Shown one piece after another: positions 4,251-9,530 of a DNA stretch of 17,498 bases. The stretch is from Clostridia bacterium (GTDB taxonomy: Bacteria; Bacillota; Clostridia; UMGS1810): positions 1 through 17,498 of the forward strand of contig JAEDEG010000051.1 of assembly GCA_016293435.1 (NCBI GenBank). Reading direction: 5' to 3'. The translations under genes and the position numbers were made by a program. Each line of letters opens with the position of its first letter. Position 1 is the stretch's first letter. Under the pieces are notes generated by a model, which was not told where the DNA came from, ran no database searches, and saw nothing but the letters and a program-made list of their open reading frames with translations.

Positions 4251-4622
4251 ATGACTGGCAATGATTTTCAGAAATATGCTATGCGTACAAATGATGGAAA
4301 TAGCACAGATAGGCTAAAAAACTGTCTTGAGATTCCGGCATATAAGAGTGGCGACCTCATAAATGGAGTTTTAGGGCTGACCGGAGAAGCTGGCGAGGTA
4401 GCCGACATGGTCAAGAAGTCAATCTTCCACGAAAAAGGTTTTAACCATGAACATCTTAAACGTGAGCTTGGTGATGTGATGTGGTATGTGGCACTTATAT
4501 GTGATGCCTGCGGATTTACACTTGATGATGTGATGGAAACAAACGTGGACAAGCTCATAAGTCGTTATCCAAATGGATTTGATATTTTCAGAGCTAACCA
4601 TAGGGAGGTAGGCGACATATGA
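4251..4622 (+). CDS. MazG-like nucleoside triphosphate pyrophosphohydrolase (123 aa)
   Basis: All-alpha MazG-type NTP pyrophosphohydrolase, which splits NTP or dNTP to NMP and pyrophosphate. The signature acidic residues are visible: GLTGEAGEVAD (Glu46, Glu49) and LKRELGDVMWYV (Glu72, Asp75), which bind magnesium in this family. Length is that of a single MazG domain, as usual in phages. ATG at 4251 lies 8 nt after AGGAG; the ATG at 4245 is too close. Phage MazG proteins are thought to adjust nucleotide pools or alarmone levels during infection, but the substrate is not predictable here. The stop overlaps the next ATG by 4 nt (ATGA), so the genes are coupled. Confidence 0.9.
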   Translation: MTGNDFQKYAMRTNDGNSTDRLKNCLEIPAYKSGDLINGVLGLTGEAGEVADMVKKSIFHEKGFNHEHLKRELGDVMWYVALICDACGFTLDDVMETNVDKLISRYPNGFDIFRANHREVGDI

Positions 4623-4768
4623 GTGGAAAAACAAAATGCGCAAACTGTAAACATATGACTTACGAAGGAGACTGTATGGTTTGCGATAATGATGATAGCG
4701 AGTATTTTGCGGACTACATAGAGCCAAATCATGTGTGCATAGATTTTGAAGGTGAATGGGATGAGTAG
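4619..4768 (+). CDS. Small Cys-rich zinc-finger-like protein (49 aa)
   Basis: ATG at 4619 overlaps the MazG stop as ATGA; GGGAGG upstream within MazG is the ribosome binding site. Cysteines at residues 7, 10, 19, 22 and 40 include two CxxC pairs (CANC and CMVC), as in a zinc ribbon. The remaining part is strongly acidic. The family is not recognised. Similar tiny CxxC proteins are common in phage early operons, where they may bind zinc and host proteins. The last 8 nt overlap the next gene, which is consistent with a coupled operon. Confidence 0.72.
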   Translation: MSGKTKCANCKHMTYEGDCMVCDNDDSEYFADYIEPNHVCIDFEGEWDE

Positions 4769-5105
4769 TGAAGAGATACTTAAAACGGATTACTCGAAGT
4801 CCTTTGACGATAAACGCAAAGCCTTAATATGTCAGAGCTACTACAAGTATGGAAAAGCATCAAGGAATTTTGCAACAGGAAACGTAGATGCCATAGGCTC
4901 GCTTGAGAGATGCCTTGAGAAGTTTAAGCAAACCGGAAACACCGAGTACCTTTGCGACATAGCAAATTATGCAATGTTTAGGTATATGTACCCTCAAAAC
5001 GGCGAGTATTTTAAGCATACGGACAGTGACGGTTCAGCCGGCATAGTTGGGATGAGCGTCAGAGAAATGGAGGACTTCAAAAATGAGAATAATTTCTCAG
5101 AATAA
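4761..5105 (+). CDS. Conserved-type phage hypothetical protein (114 aa)
   Basis: ATG at 4761 (MSSEEILK) lies after GAAGGTG; an in-frame TTG at 4746 has no suitable site. The protein is largely helical. It holds a stretch LEKFKQTGNTEYLCDIANYAMFRYMYP (residues about 52-78) followed by EYFKHTDSDGSAG, a pattern I recall from hypothetical proteins of other tailed phages, where a block of similar shape (TGN, DxANYAM, P, H, TDS) is conserved. No function is known to me. It overlaps both neighbours (8 nt and 23 nt) and so belongs to the MazG operon. Confidence 0.8.
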   Translation: MSSEEILKTDYSKSFDDKRKALICQSYYKYGKASRNFATGNVDAIGSLERCLEKFKQTGNTEYLCDIANYAMFRYMYPQNGEYFKHTDSDGSAGIVGMSVREMEDFKNENNFSE

Positions 5106-5313
5106 GGCAAATTCCGTAAATATGGATAACTGTATAATTTCTGTTGAGGGTGCATGCATAATTGCACACGATTTTGACGCAAAGAATAAAGGCGTGATAT
5201 TGGGTGTATACAATTCCGAGGATAGAGTATCTGAAGTTTTCGAGGTATTAAACAGAGAGTACGGCAGAACTACAATGCTTTCCAACACGGTATTCAATAT
5301 GCCTGAAAAATAG
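5083..5313 (+). CDS. Small hypothetical phage protein (76 aa)
   Basis: ATG at 5083 lies after GGAGG inside the preceding gene, with which it overlaps by 23 nt in another frame. The product (MRIISQNKANSVNMD...) looks like alternating beta strands with a helix (EDRVSEVFEVLNREYG, residues about 44-60), the shape of a small alpha/beta domain. No family is recognised. Its TAG stop overlaps the first two bases of the tRNA acceptor stem, so the mRNA and the tRNA are physically joined and processing at the tRNA 5' end would trim the message at its stop codon. Confidence 0.75.
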   Translation: MRIISQNKANSVNMDNCIISVEGACIIAHDFDAKNKGVILGVYNSEDRVSEVFEVLNREYGRTTMLSNTVFNMPEK

Positions 5314-5383
5314 GGGCGTGGCGAAATGGTAACGCACGGGACTTTGACTCCTGGATGTGTAGGTTCAATTCCTACCGCCCTTG
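5312..5383 (+). tRNA. tRNA-Gln (anticodon UUG)
   Basis: A full cloverleaf of 72 nt is visible: 7-bp acceptor (AGGGGCG/CGCCCTT, one G-T pair), short D arm GCG/CGC with GG in the loop, anticodon stem CGGGA/TCCTG with loop CTTTGAC (U33, anticodon TTG, A37), 5-nt variable region, and T arm GTAGG-TTCAATT-CCTAC. The discriminator is G and CCA is not encoded. It starts inside the stop codon of the gene before it. Confidence 0.88.
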
Positions 5384-5439
5384 CTTGGGCCTGCAATAGC
5401 CCAATGGTGTTTTACTCTTTTTTGTAAACATCTCCTTCC
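5384..5439 (+). other. Start of the gene-free stretch 5384-5871; hairpin after the tRNA
   Basis: A 6-bp hairpin TTGGGC/GCCCAA (5385-5390 with 5399-5404) starts one base after the tRNA, followed by a T-rich tract (5409-5424) that may end or pause transcription. The whole 488-nt stretch from 5384 to 5871 has no convincing ORF on either strand and is filled with hairpins; the listed ncRNA entries cover most of it. A further hairpin GGTCGG/CCGGCC with 7-nt loop lies at 5725-5743. Confidence 0.4.
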
Positions 5440-5486
5440 CCCACTAGCGGAAAGCTGATTAAAGAGCCGTCACAAGGCTCGGTGGG
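5440..5486 (+). ncRNA. Three-stem RNA element G, with an alternative pairing
   Basis: Outer stem CCCAC/GUGGG (5440-5444 with 5482-5486) encloses a mini-hairpin AGC, loop GGAAA, GCU (5446-5456) and a 5-bp hairpin GAGCC, loop GUCACAA, GGCUC (5464-5480). The layout equals elements B-D of the minus operon. GUGGG can instead pair with a second CCCAC at 5503-5507, giving two mutually exclusive folds. GUGGG is followed by UUUU, so one fold resembles a terminator. Confidence 0.42.
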
Positions 5487-5572
5487 TTTTATCGAGCATC
5501 ATCCCACTATGCTTGATTGTCAGTAAAGACATACAAAATCCTATGCAGTCCTCATAGACATAAAATGGACGG

Positions 5573-5722
5573 TGGATAGTGGCGGAATAGGTAGACGCTA
5601 TAGTGGCCTGTAGGAATTGCCTATTATGTTGATGGTTATAAGCAGATTGCCGCAAACTCATTAACCCACAGAAATGTGCGATGGAAGTATTCCATGTTGT
5701 GTGCAAATCACAACCTATCCGA
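5573..5722 (+). ncRNA. Structured RNA with tRNA-Leu-like ends
   Basis: The sequence TGGCGGAATAGGTAGACGC (5580-5598) is nearly the standard tRNA-Leu positions 8-25. Outer stem GGATAG/CTATCC (5574-5579 with 5715-5720), a T-arm-like hairpin GTTGTG, loop TGCAAAT, CACAAC (5696-5714) and a variable-arm-like hairpin ATGGA/TCCAT (5681-5695) also fit. In place of a 17-nt anticodon arm there are about 80 nt that tile into further helices: GTAGG/CCTAT (5610-5624), a 7-10 bp stem GTTGATG/CATTAAC (5628-5665) and CACA-GAAA-TGTG (5667-5678). It is not an ordinary tRNA. Confidence 0.5.
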
Positions 5723-5775
5723 GTGGTCGGAACCTCACCGGCCATAAATACTCATAACTCACCCCAACCTTAATC

Positions 5776-5837
5776 TTGAAAGTAGTTTAATTGGCAAAAC
5801 ACCTTATGGTATGTGGGTTCGAATCCCACCTTTCAAC
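5776..5837 (+). ncRNA. tRNA-like RNA with a collapsed anticodon arm
   Basis: Acceptor stem TTGAAAG/CTTTCAA (7 bp, perfect), TA, D arm GTTT/AAAC with GG in the loop, and T arm GTGGG-TTCGAAT-CCCAC are textbook. Only 12 nt remain between D and T arms where about 22 are expected; they could form ACC-TTAT-GGT. There is no 7-nt anticodon loop, so it cannot decode normally. Total length is 62 nt. It ends about 35 nt before the next gene. Confidence 0.62.
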
Positions 5838-5871
5838 TTCAAAACACGAAAAACAAACATGGAGGTATAAC

Positions 5872-6117
5872 ATGAAATACGACAACATTGTAAAACAAGA
5901 CGGACAGACGTATAACCCAGGAGAAGAAGTGCCTGACCTTGGAAGTATTGTCTGTACAACAAGTGAGGGAAATTTACGCGACTACGAGTTGCTTTCTAAG
6001 GATGTAGACAAGCTCCCAAAGTACGATAACCTTAAGACAGGAAGCTCTGCATACTGCATAGATAACGGAGATTTTTATAAGTACGAAGCGACCACAAAGA
6101 CGTGGTACAAGCAGTAA
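5872..6117 (+). CDS. Small phage tail-region protein (81 aa)
   Basis: ATG at 5872 follows ATGGAGG at about 7 nt. The longer in-frame reading starts inside the tRNA-like RNA and is not used. The product (MKYDNIVKQDGQTYNPGEEVPDLGSI...) is predicted as beta-rich, with a C-terminal GDFYKYEATTKTWYKQ that looks like a short repeated strand motif. Small proteins of this kind often precede tail fibre genes in Clostridia phages, which is my recollection. It is 14 nt from the fibre gene and probably forms part of, or helps fold, the tail tip. The exact role is not shown. Confidence 0.7.
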   Translation: MKYDNIVKQDGQTYNPGEEVPDLGSIVCTTSEGNLRDYELLSKDVDKLPKYDNLKTGSSAYCIDNGDFYKYEATTKTWYKQ

Positions 6118-6131
6118 GGGGGGCGATAAAT

Positions 6132-7967
6132 ATGGCAATGAAAGCAGAAACCGCCCTTGTATTGGCGAAAAAGGAAATTGACAAGAAAATATCGGAATCA
6201 GAGATAAAACCTATCGGTCTTGACAGCACACTCACTGATGAAAACAAAGCTGCACCTGCGAAAATTACAGGGGATAAAATTGATGAGCTAAAGAGCGATT
6301 TAAACGACCTAGATGGGGATATTATTCGAACAAAAAATCTTGCTACAGAATCAATTTCTGGAAAATATCCACGTGGTGCGGTCGGAAGTGCAATAGAATT
6401 CGGAAACAATGCAACATACGCATATATTAGAATTGAAGTAGAACCGAAGAAACATTATTCGTTTTCGTTGGCAAATTCTGGATTTTCATATGTTACGAAC
6501 GAAGATGGTATCATTATAGATATTACTAGTAATGTAAAAGACGAGAATTATTATGGATTTGTTTATCTTATGCCAGAAAATGCAAAATATATTTACTGGA
6601 CAATACAAAACAATGAAACATGGTTAAGTGGTATTCCTGATGTTGTAGTAATCAAAGGGACAACTTGTGTAGTTGGCTGGAGTACATCTGATTATCCACT
6701 TGGAGAAACTATTTCTGTTGATATACCGAAATTAGTTATACATGATGACTCGCCTTCAATTCCTACTGTATCTACGATTCCTGAAATTATTATTTATTCA
6801 GATTTAGATGTTATAAATGACGAAAATGTGCAATCAGGAGTTTACGTTTATACTAATACTGGTTATGTTACAACATCAAATTCTACAGACCAGGCAGATA
6901 AGTATATAAAAATGGATGCACAGAAGGTAAAGTCGATAAAATGGAAAGGTAGAGTGAACAACACAGATTTTGGATATAAAGGCATTGTTTATACCGATGA
7001 AAACGATAAAGTGTTGATGAAAGATAATGGTGAGACAACAAGCCAAACTGAAGATTATGAATTTATATCATATGTTCCAGAAAATGCAAAATTTATATAT
7101 CTTTGTATGTATCATAGCTATGCTACATTTACTTTTATAACTATTGGTAAACTAACAGAAACGATTTTAACGGAAGATAATATAAAATGGGTGTATTATT
7201 GTGGTAGCAAGCGAAAATTAAAAACATTAAAATCCGCAATCGAAGAAGCTGAAAAACATATGGATTCTGTTGTGTATGTTGATGCTGAAACTTTTGACCT
7301 TGTTCAAGAATTTGGGCGAGAATATCTTGATAACTATGATGGATCAGATGGTATGATCGGCATATGGCTAAAAAATAGAGTCAACGTGATTTTTGCAAGT
7401 GGATCAAAAGTTATTTTTAATTACACTGGTTCAAATGAAAATATACACACATATTTTTCTCCGTTTAATAGTGGGAAATATGGGTTTACATTAGAAAATG
7501 CGTGGGTGGAATCTACAAATTGTAGATATTCCGTACATGATGAACGTGGTGGTCAGGATGACACATATCATAATATTTATAAAAGATGTACTTTTATCCA
7601 TGACAGCTCTAACTGTTCATGGGGAACACATCAGGCTATCGGTGGCGGTTTAGGTGTACATGGCGACATTGAAATAGACGGTTGCTATTTTGAAAATATT
7701 GGTGGAGAAATTGTTGATCCGGGTGGTGATGCATATTTTAATGTATCATACCATAATTCATATGGGGACAATGCACAAAGCAGAATTGTTATCAAAAATT
7801 CATATTTTGCTACATCAGCACTTATTATGAGACATGGCACATCCGAAAAAGTATCTGAAATGGTCGTGTGTGGATGTTCATTAAAAAGTGAGCCACAAGC
7901 CTATAATTACAATTCAACTCCTGCTAATGTAAAATGTACTAGCTGGAATAATGTAATTAGAGGTTAG
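6132..7967 (+). CDS. Tail fibre / spike protein, receptor-binding (611 aa)
   Basis: ATG at 6132 follows AAGGGGGGCG; an upstream GTG at 6102 overlaps the gene before it and is less likely. Residues 1-60 are helical and coil-like (LVLAKKEIDKKI, KIDELKSDLNDLDGD), as in fibre stalks. Two related beta-sandwich-like segments follow (about 75-160 and 235-330), each ending in PENAK(Y/F)IY, so a domain seems duplicated. Residues about 355-611 contain AIEEAEKHMDSVVYVD, typical of the start of a pectate-lyase-like beta helix, then GFTLENAWVES, YKRCTF, IEIDGCYFEN and IVIKNSYF, which read as helix rungs. It would sit at the tail tip and bind or degrade surface glycan. The gene is AT-rich compared with the head genes, as expected for exchangeable host-range genes. 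Confidence 0.82.
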   Translation: MAMKAETALVLAKKEIDKKISESEIKPIGLDSTLTDENKAAPAKITGDKIDELKSDLNDLDGDIIRTKNLATESISGKYPRGAVGSAIEFGNNATYAYIRIEVEPKKHYSFSLANSGFSYVTNEDGIIIDITSNVKDENYYGFVYLMPENAKYIYWTIQNNETWLSGIPDVVVIKGTTCVVGWSTSDYPLGETISVDIPKLVIHDDSPSIPTVSTIPEIIIYSDLDVINDENVQSGVYVYTNTGYVTTSNSTDQADKYIKMDAQKVKSIKWKGRVNNTDFGYKGIVYTDENDKVLMKDNGETTSQTEDYEFISYVPENAKFIYLCMYHSYATFTFITIGKLTETILTEDNIKWVYYCGSKRKLKTLKSAIEEAEKHMDSVVYVDAETFDLVQEFGREYLDNYDGSDGMIGIWLKNRVNVIFASGSKVIFNYTGSNENIHTYFSPFNSGKYGFTLENAWVESTNCRYSVHDERGGQDDTYHNIYKRCTFIHDSSNCSWGTHQAIGGGLGVHGDIEIDGCYFENIGGEIVDPGGDAYFNVSYHNSYGDNAQSRIVIKNSYFATSALIMRHGTSEKVSEMVVCGCSLKSEPQAYNYNSTPANVKCTSWNNVIRG

Positions 7968-7987
7968 TAAACTAAAGCAGACGTTAG

Positions 7988-8006
7988 TTTATCAAAATTT
8001 GATAAA
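7988..8006. promoter_or_regulatory. Perfect 9-bp palindrome
   Basis: TTTATCAAA and TTTGATAAA flank a single A. It is followed by A and not T on the plus strand, so it is not a plus-strand terminator. It may be an operator for the RHH protein encoded just downstream, or a recombination site for the recombinase. Confidence 0.4.
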
Positions 8007-8022
8007 AAAACACAAAAACCTA

Positions 8023-8051
8023 TTGATTTTTTGACATCCATATATTATATT
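8023..8051 (+). promoter_or_regulatory. Promoter for the RHH-recombinase pair
   Basis: TTGATT (8023-8028) and TATATT (8046-8051) are 17 nt apart. A second -35-like TTGACA at 8031-8036 has only a poorly spaced partner (TATAAA at 8057-8062). The promoter lies between the palindrome and the RHH gene. Confidence 0.42.
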
Positions 8052-8093
8052 ACAGATATAAATATTGACAGCCAAAAATGAAAGTAGGTGAAT

Positions 8094-8279
8094 ATGTTGG
8101 CAAGGACAGGTAGGCCGCCTCTTGACAATCCAAGAGATTATCGTATTACTGTCAGAGTAGACAAATCCGAAAGAGAAATTTTGAATAACGTATGTGAAAT
8201 GACAGGAAAAGGCAAGAATGACGCAATCAGGACAGCTTTATTAAGATATTATGATTACTTGAAGAAAGCAGGCAAATAA
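8094..8279 (+). CDS. Ribbon-helix-helix DNA-binding protein (61 aa)
   Basis: The protein begins MLARTGRPPLDNP, then YRITVRVDKSEREILNNVCEMTGKGKNDAIRTALLRYYDYL. This is the CopG/Arc pattern: a beta ribbon (RITVRVD, residues about 17-23) that inserts into the major groove, and two helices. ATG at 8094 follows AGTAGGTG; GTG at 8088 overlaps that site. RHH proteins act as dimers and usually repress their own promoter; the palindrome at 7988-8006 and TTGACA repeats upstream are candidate sites. It is followed by the recombinase gene and may act as its regulator or as a recombination directionality factor. Confidence 0.85.
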   Translation: MLARTGRPPLDNPRDYRITVRVDKSEREILNNVCEMTGKGKNDAIRTALLRYYDYLKKAGK

Positions 8280-8286
8280 AAAAATG

Positions 8287-8322
8287 AAAGCCGTTTCCCA
8301 GTTTGGCGATTGGAACGGCTTT
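8287..8322 (+). terminator. Hairpin between the RHH gene and the recombinase
   Basis: AAAGCCGTT (8287-8295) pairs perfectly with AACGGCTTT (8314-8322) around an 18-nt loop. The downstream T run is short (part of the stem), so it is a weak terminator or a separate inverted repeat, starting 7 nt after the RHH stop codon. It would reduce read-through into the recombinase. Confidence 0.5.
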
Positions 8323-8393
8323 CCCAGATGTCATTGCTGACATGCTCATTATACTCTATATTTTGGTATTTTGCAAGATGTGGAGGTAGTGTT

Positions 8394-9392
8394 ATGAGGG
8401 AAAAATTAAAGAATGAACTATTGACTTTGCTTGACAGTTACGTTGATTCGGGAGTATTAAGGGATATTGCTCCTCAAATCGAGATTGTACTTTCAAATTA
8501 TGAAATTGAGCAAAGAAAGACGGAAATCATTGTGTATGGCTCAGATTTGCCAGAAACAGTACAGAATTACATTGTCGCAAAGAAAATAGCAGGATTATCT
8601 GACAAATCTTTACAGTTATATCTTATGGTTATCACTGATTTCTTTAGGACAGTTCGAAAAAAGCCAGAGAAGATAACAACTGCGGATATTCGTGTATATC
8701 TGTATCAGTATCAGAAAGAGCATGGTATAACTAACAGAACACTTGACAGCAAACGCACAATCATTTGCAGTTACTTTAATTGGATGGCTGCTGAAGAATA
8801 CATTTGTAAGAATCCTGCCATTACAATTGAACCGATAAAGTATGAGAAGAAACACAGAAAATCCATGACACAGATGGATTTAGAAAAAATTAGATTATCA
8901 TGCGAAACAAAAAGAGAAAAAGCAATAGTTGAAATGTTGTTCAGTACAGGCTGCAGAGTAACAGAGCTGGAACGCCTTAATATTTCTGATGTAAATTTTG
9001 AAACAAAAGAAGTATATCTTTTTGGTAAAGGCGATAAGCACAGAGTAAGTTATCTAAATGCAAAAGCGGAAGTGTCATTAAAAGACTATTTAAAAACTAG
9101 GACAGATAATAATCCGGCACTGTTTGTTTATGAAAAGAAACCATACAGCCGATTGAAGAAGTCTGGAATAGAAAGTGTTGTTAGAAAAATGATGGAACGC
9201 GTACAGGGTGTATCAACCCATGTTACGCCACATATTTTCCGACATACTACTGCGACAACTGCACTTGATAGAGGAATGAGCATTGTTGATGTAAGCAGAT
9301 TGCTTGGACATAGTAGGCTGGATACAACAATGGGGTATATTACCGCAAACTTATCATCTGTAAAAAATAATCATAAGAACTATGTTGTATAG
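8394..9392 (+). CDS. int: Tyrosine recombinase / phage integrase (332 aa)
   Basis: An XerC/D-like site-specific recombinase. The N-terminal core-binding domain (residues about 48-140) holds SLQLYLMVITDFF and ITTADIRVYL. The catalytic domain shows Arg188 (STGCRVTEL), Lys212 (FGKGDKHR), His280 and Arg283 (TPHIFRHTTAT), His306 (LLGHSRLD) and the nucleophile Tyr315 (TMGYI), so all catalytic residues are present. ATG at 8394 follows GGAGG; an upstream ATG at 8310 lies in the hairpin and has no site. The short size and lack of an arm-binding domain are Xer-like. It most likely integrates the phage genome; its position between tail fibre and terminase leaves open that it inverts or moves DNA locally. 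Confidence 0.93.
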   Translation: MREKLKNELLTLLDSYVDSGVLRDIAPQIEIVLSNYEIEQRKTEIIVYGSDLPETVQNYIVAKKIAGLSDKSLQLYLMVITDFFRTVRKKPEKITTADIRVYLYQYQKEHGITNRTLDSKRTIICSYFNWMAAEEYICKNPAITIEPIKYEKKHRKSMTQMDLEKIRLSCETKREKAIVEMLFSTGCRVTELERLNISDVNFETKEVYLFGKGDKHRVSYLNAKAEVSLKDYLKTRTDNNPALFVYEKKPYSRLKKSGIESVVRKMMERVQGVSTHVTPHIFRHTTATTALDRGMSIVDVSRLLGHSRLDTTMGYITANLSSVKNNHKNYVV

Positions 9393-9401
9393 ACATGAAT
9401 A

Positions 9402-9443
9402 GATTTAAACCGAGTTAAAATTTTATATTTTGATTTAATACCG
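9402..9443 (+). repeat. Imperfect direct repeat after the integrase gene
   Basis: GATTTAAACCG (9402-9412) and GATTTAATACCG (9432-9443) are 30 nt apart from start to start and differ by one inserted base. Their place right behind the integrase gene makes them candidates for a phage attachment site. No crossover core can be fixed without the host junctions. Confidence 0.33.
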
Positions 9444-9484
9444 GCTGATAATTGGTTTCAGTCGCTAACCTAGAAAAGTTGTAG

Positions 9485-9510
9485 GCAGAGTGTTAAGACA
9501 CCTCTGCTTT
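9485..9510 (+). terminator. Hairpin before the large terminase gene
   Basis: GCAGAG/CTCTGC (9485-9490 with 9502-9507), with some extra pairing inside (TGT/ACA), is followed by TTT. It is a weak terminator or leader hairpin between the integrase and the late genes. Confidence 0.42.
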
Positions 9511-9530
9511 AATGCGGGGGTGTTTTTTTA

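Noticed and set aside
5440..5486. Hammerhead ribozyme
   Set aside because: CTGATTA resembles CUGAUGA, but the required GAAA after stem II is missing and the junction does not fit.
5573..5722. Group I intron in a tRNA-Leu
   Set aside because: The insert is under 100 nt, far shorter than a group I core, and I cannot see the conserved P7 region or an endonuclease gene.
5791..5871. N-terminal extension of the 81-residue protein
   Set aside because: It would be read through the T arm of the tRNA-like RNA; ATG at 5872 has a good GGAGG and is preferred.
6132..9392. Diversity-generating retroelement at the tail fibre
   Set aside because: No reverse transcriptase gene and no template/variable repeat pair is seen; the recombinase is of the tyrosine type.
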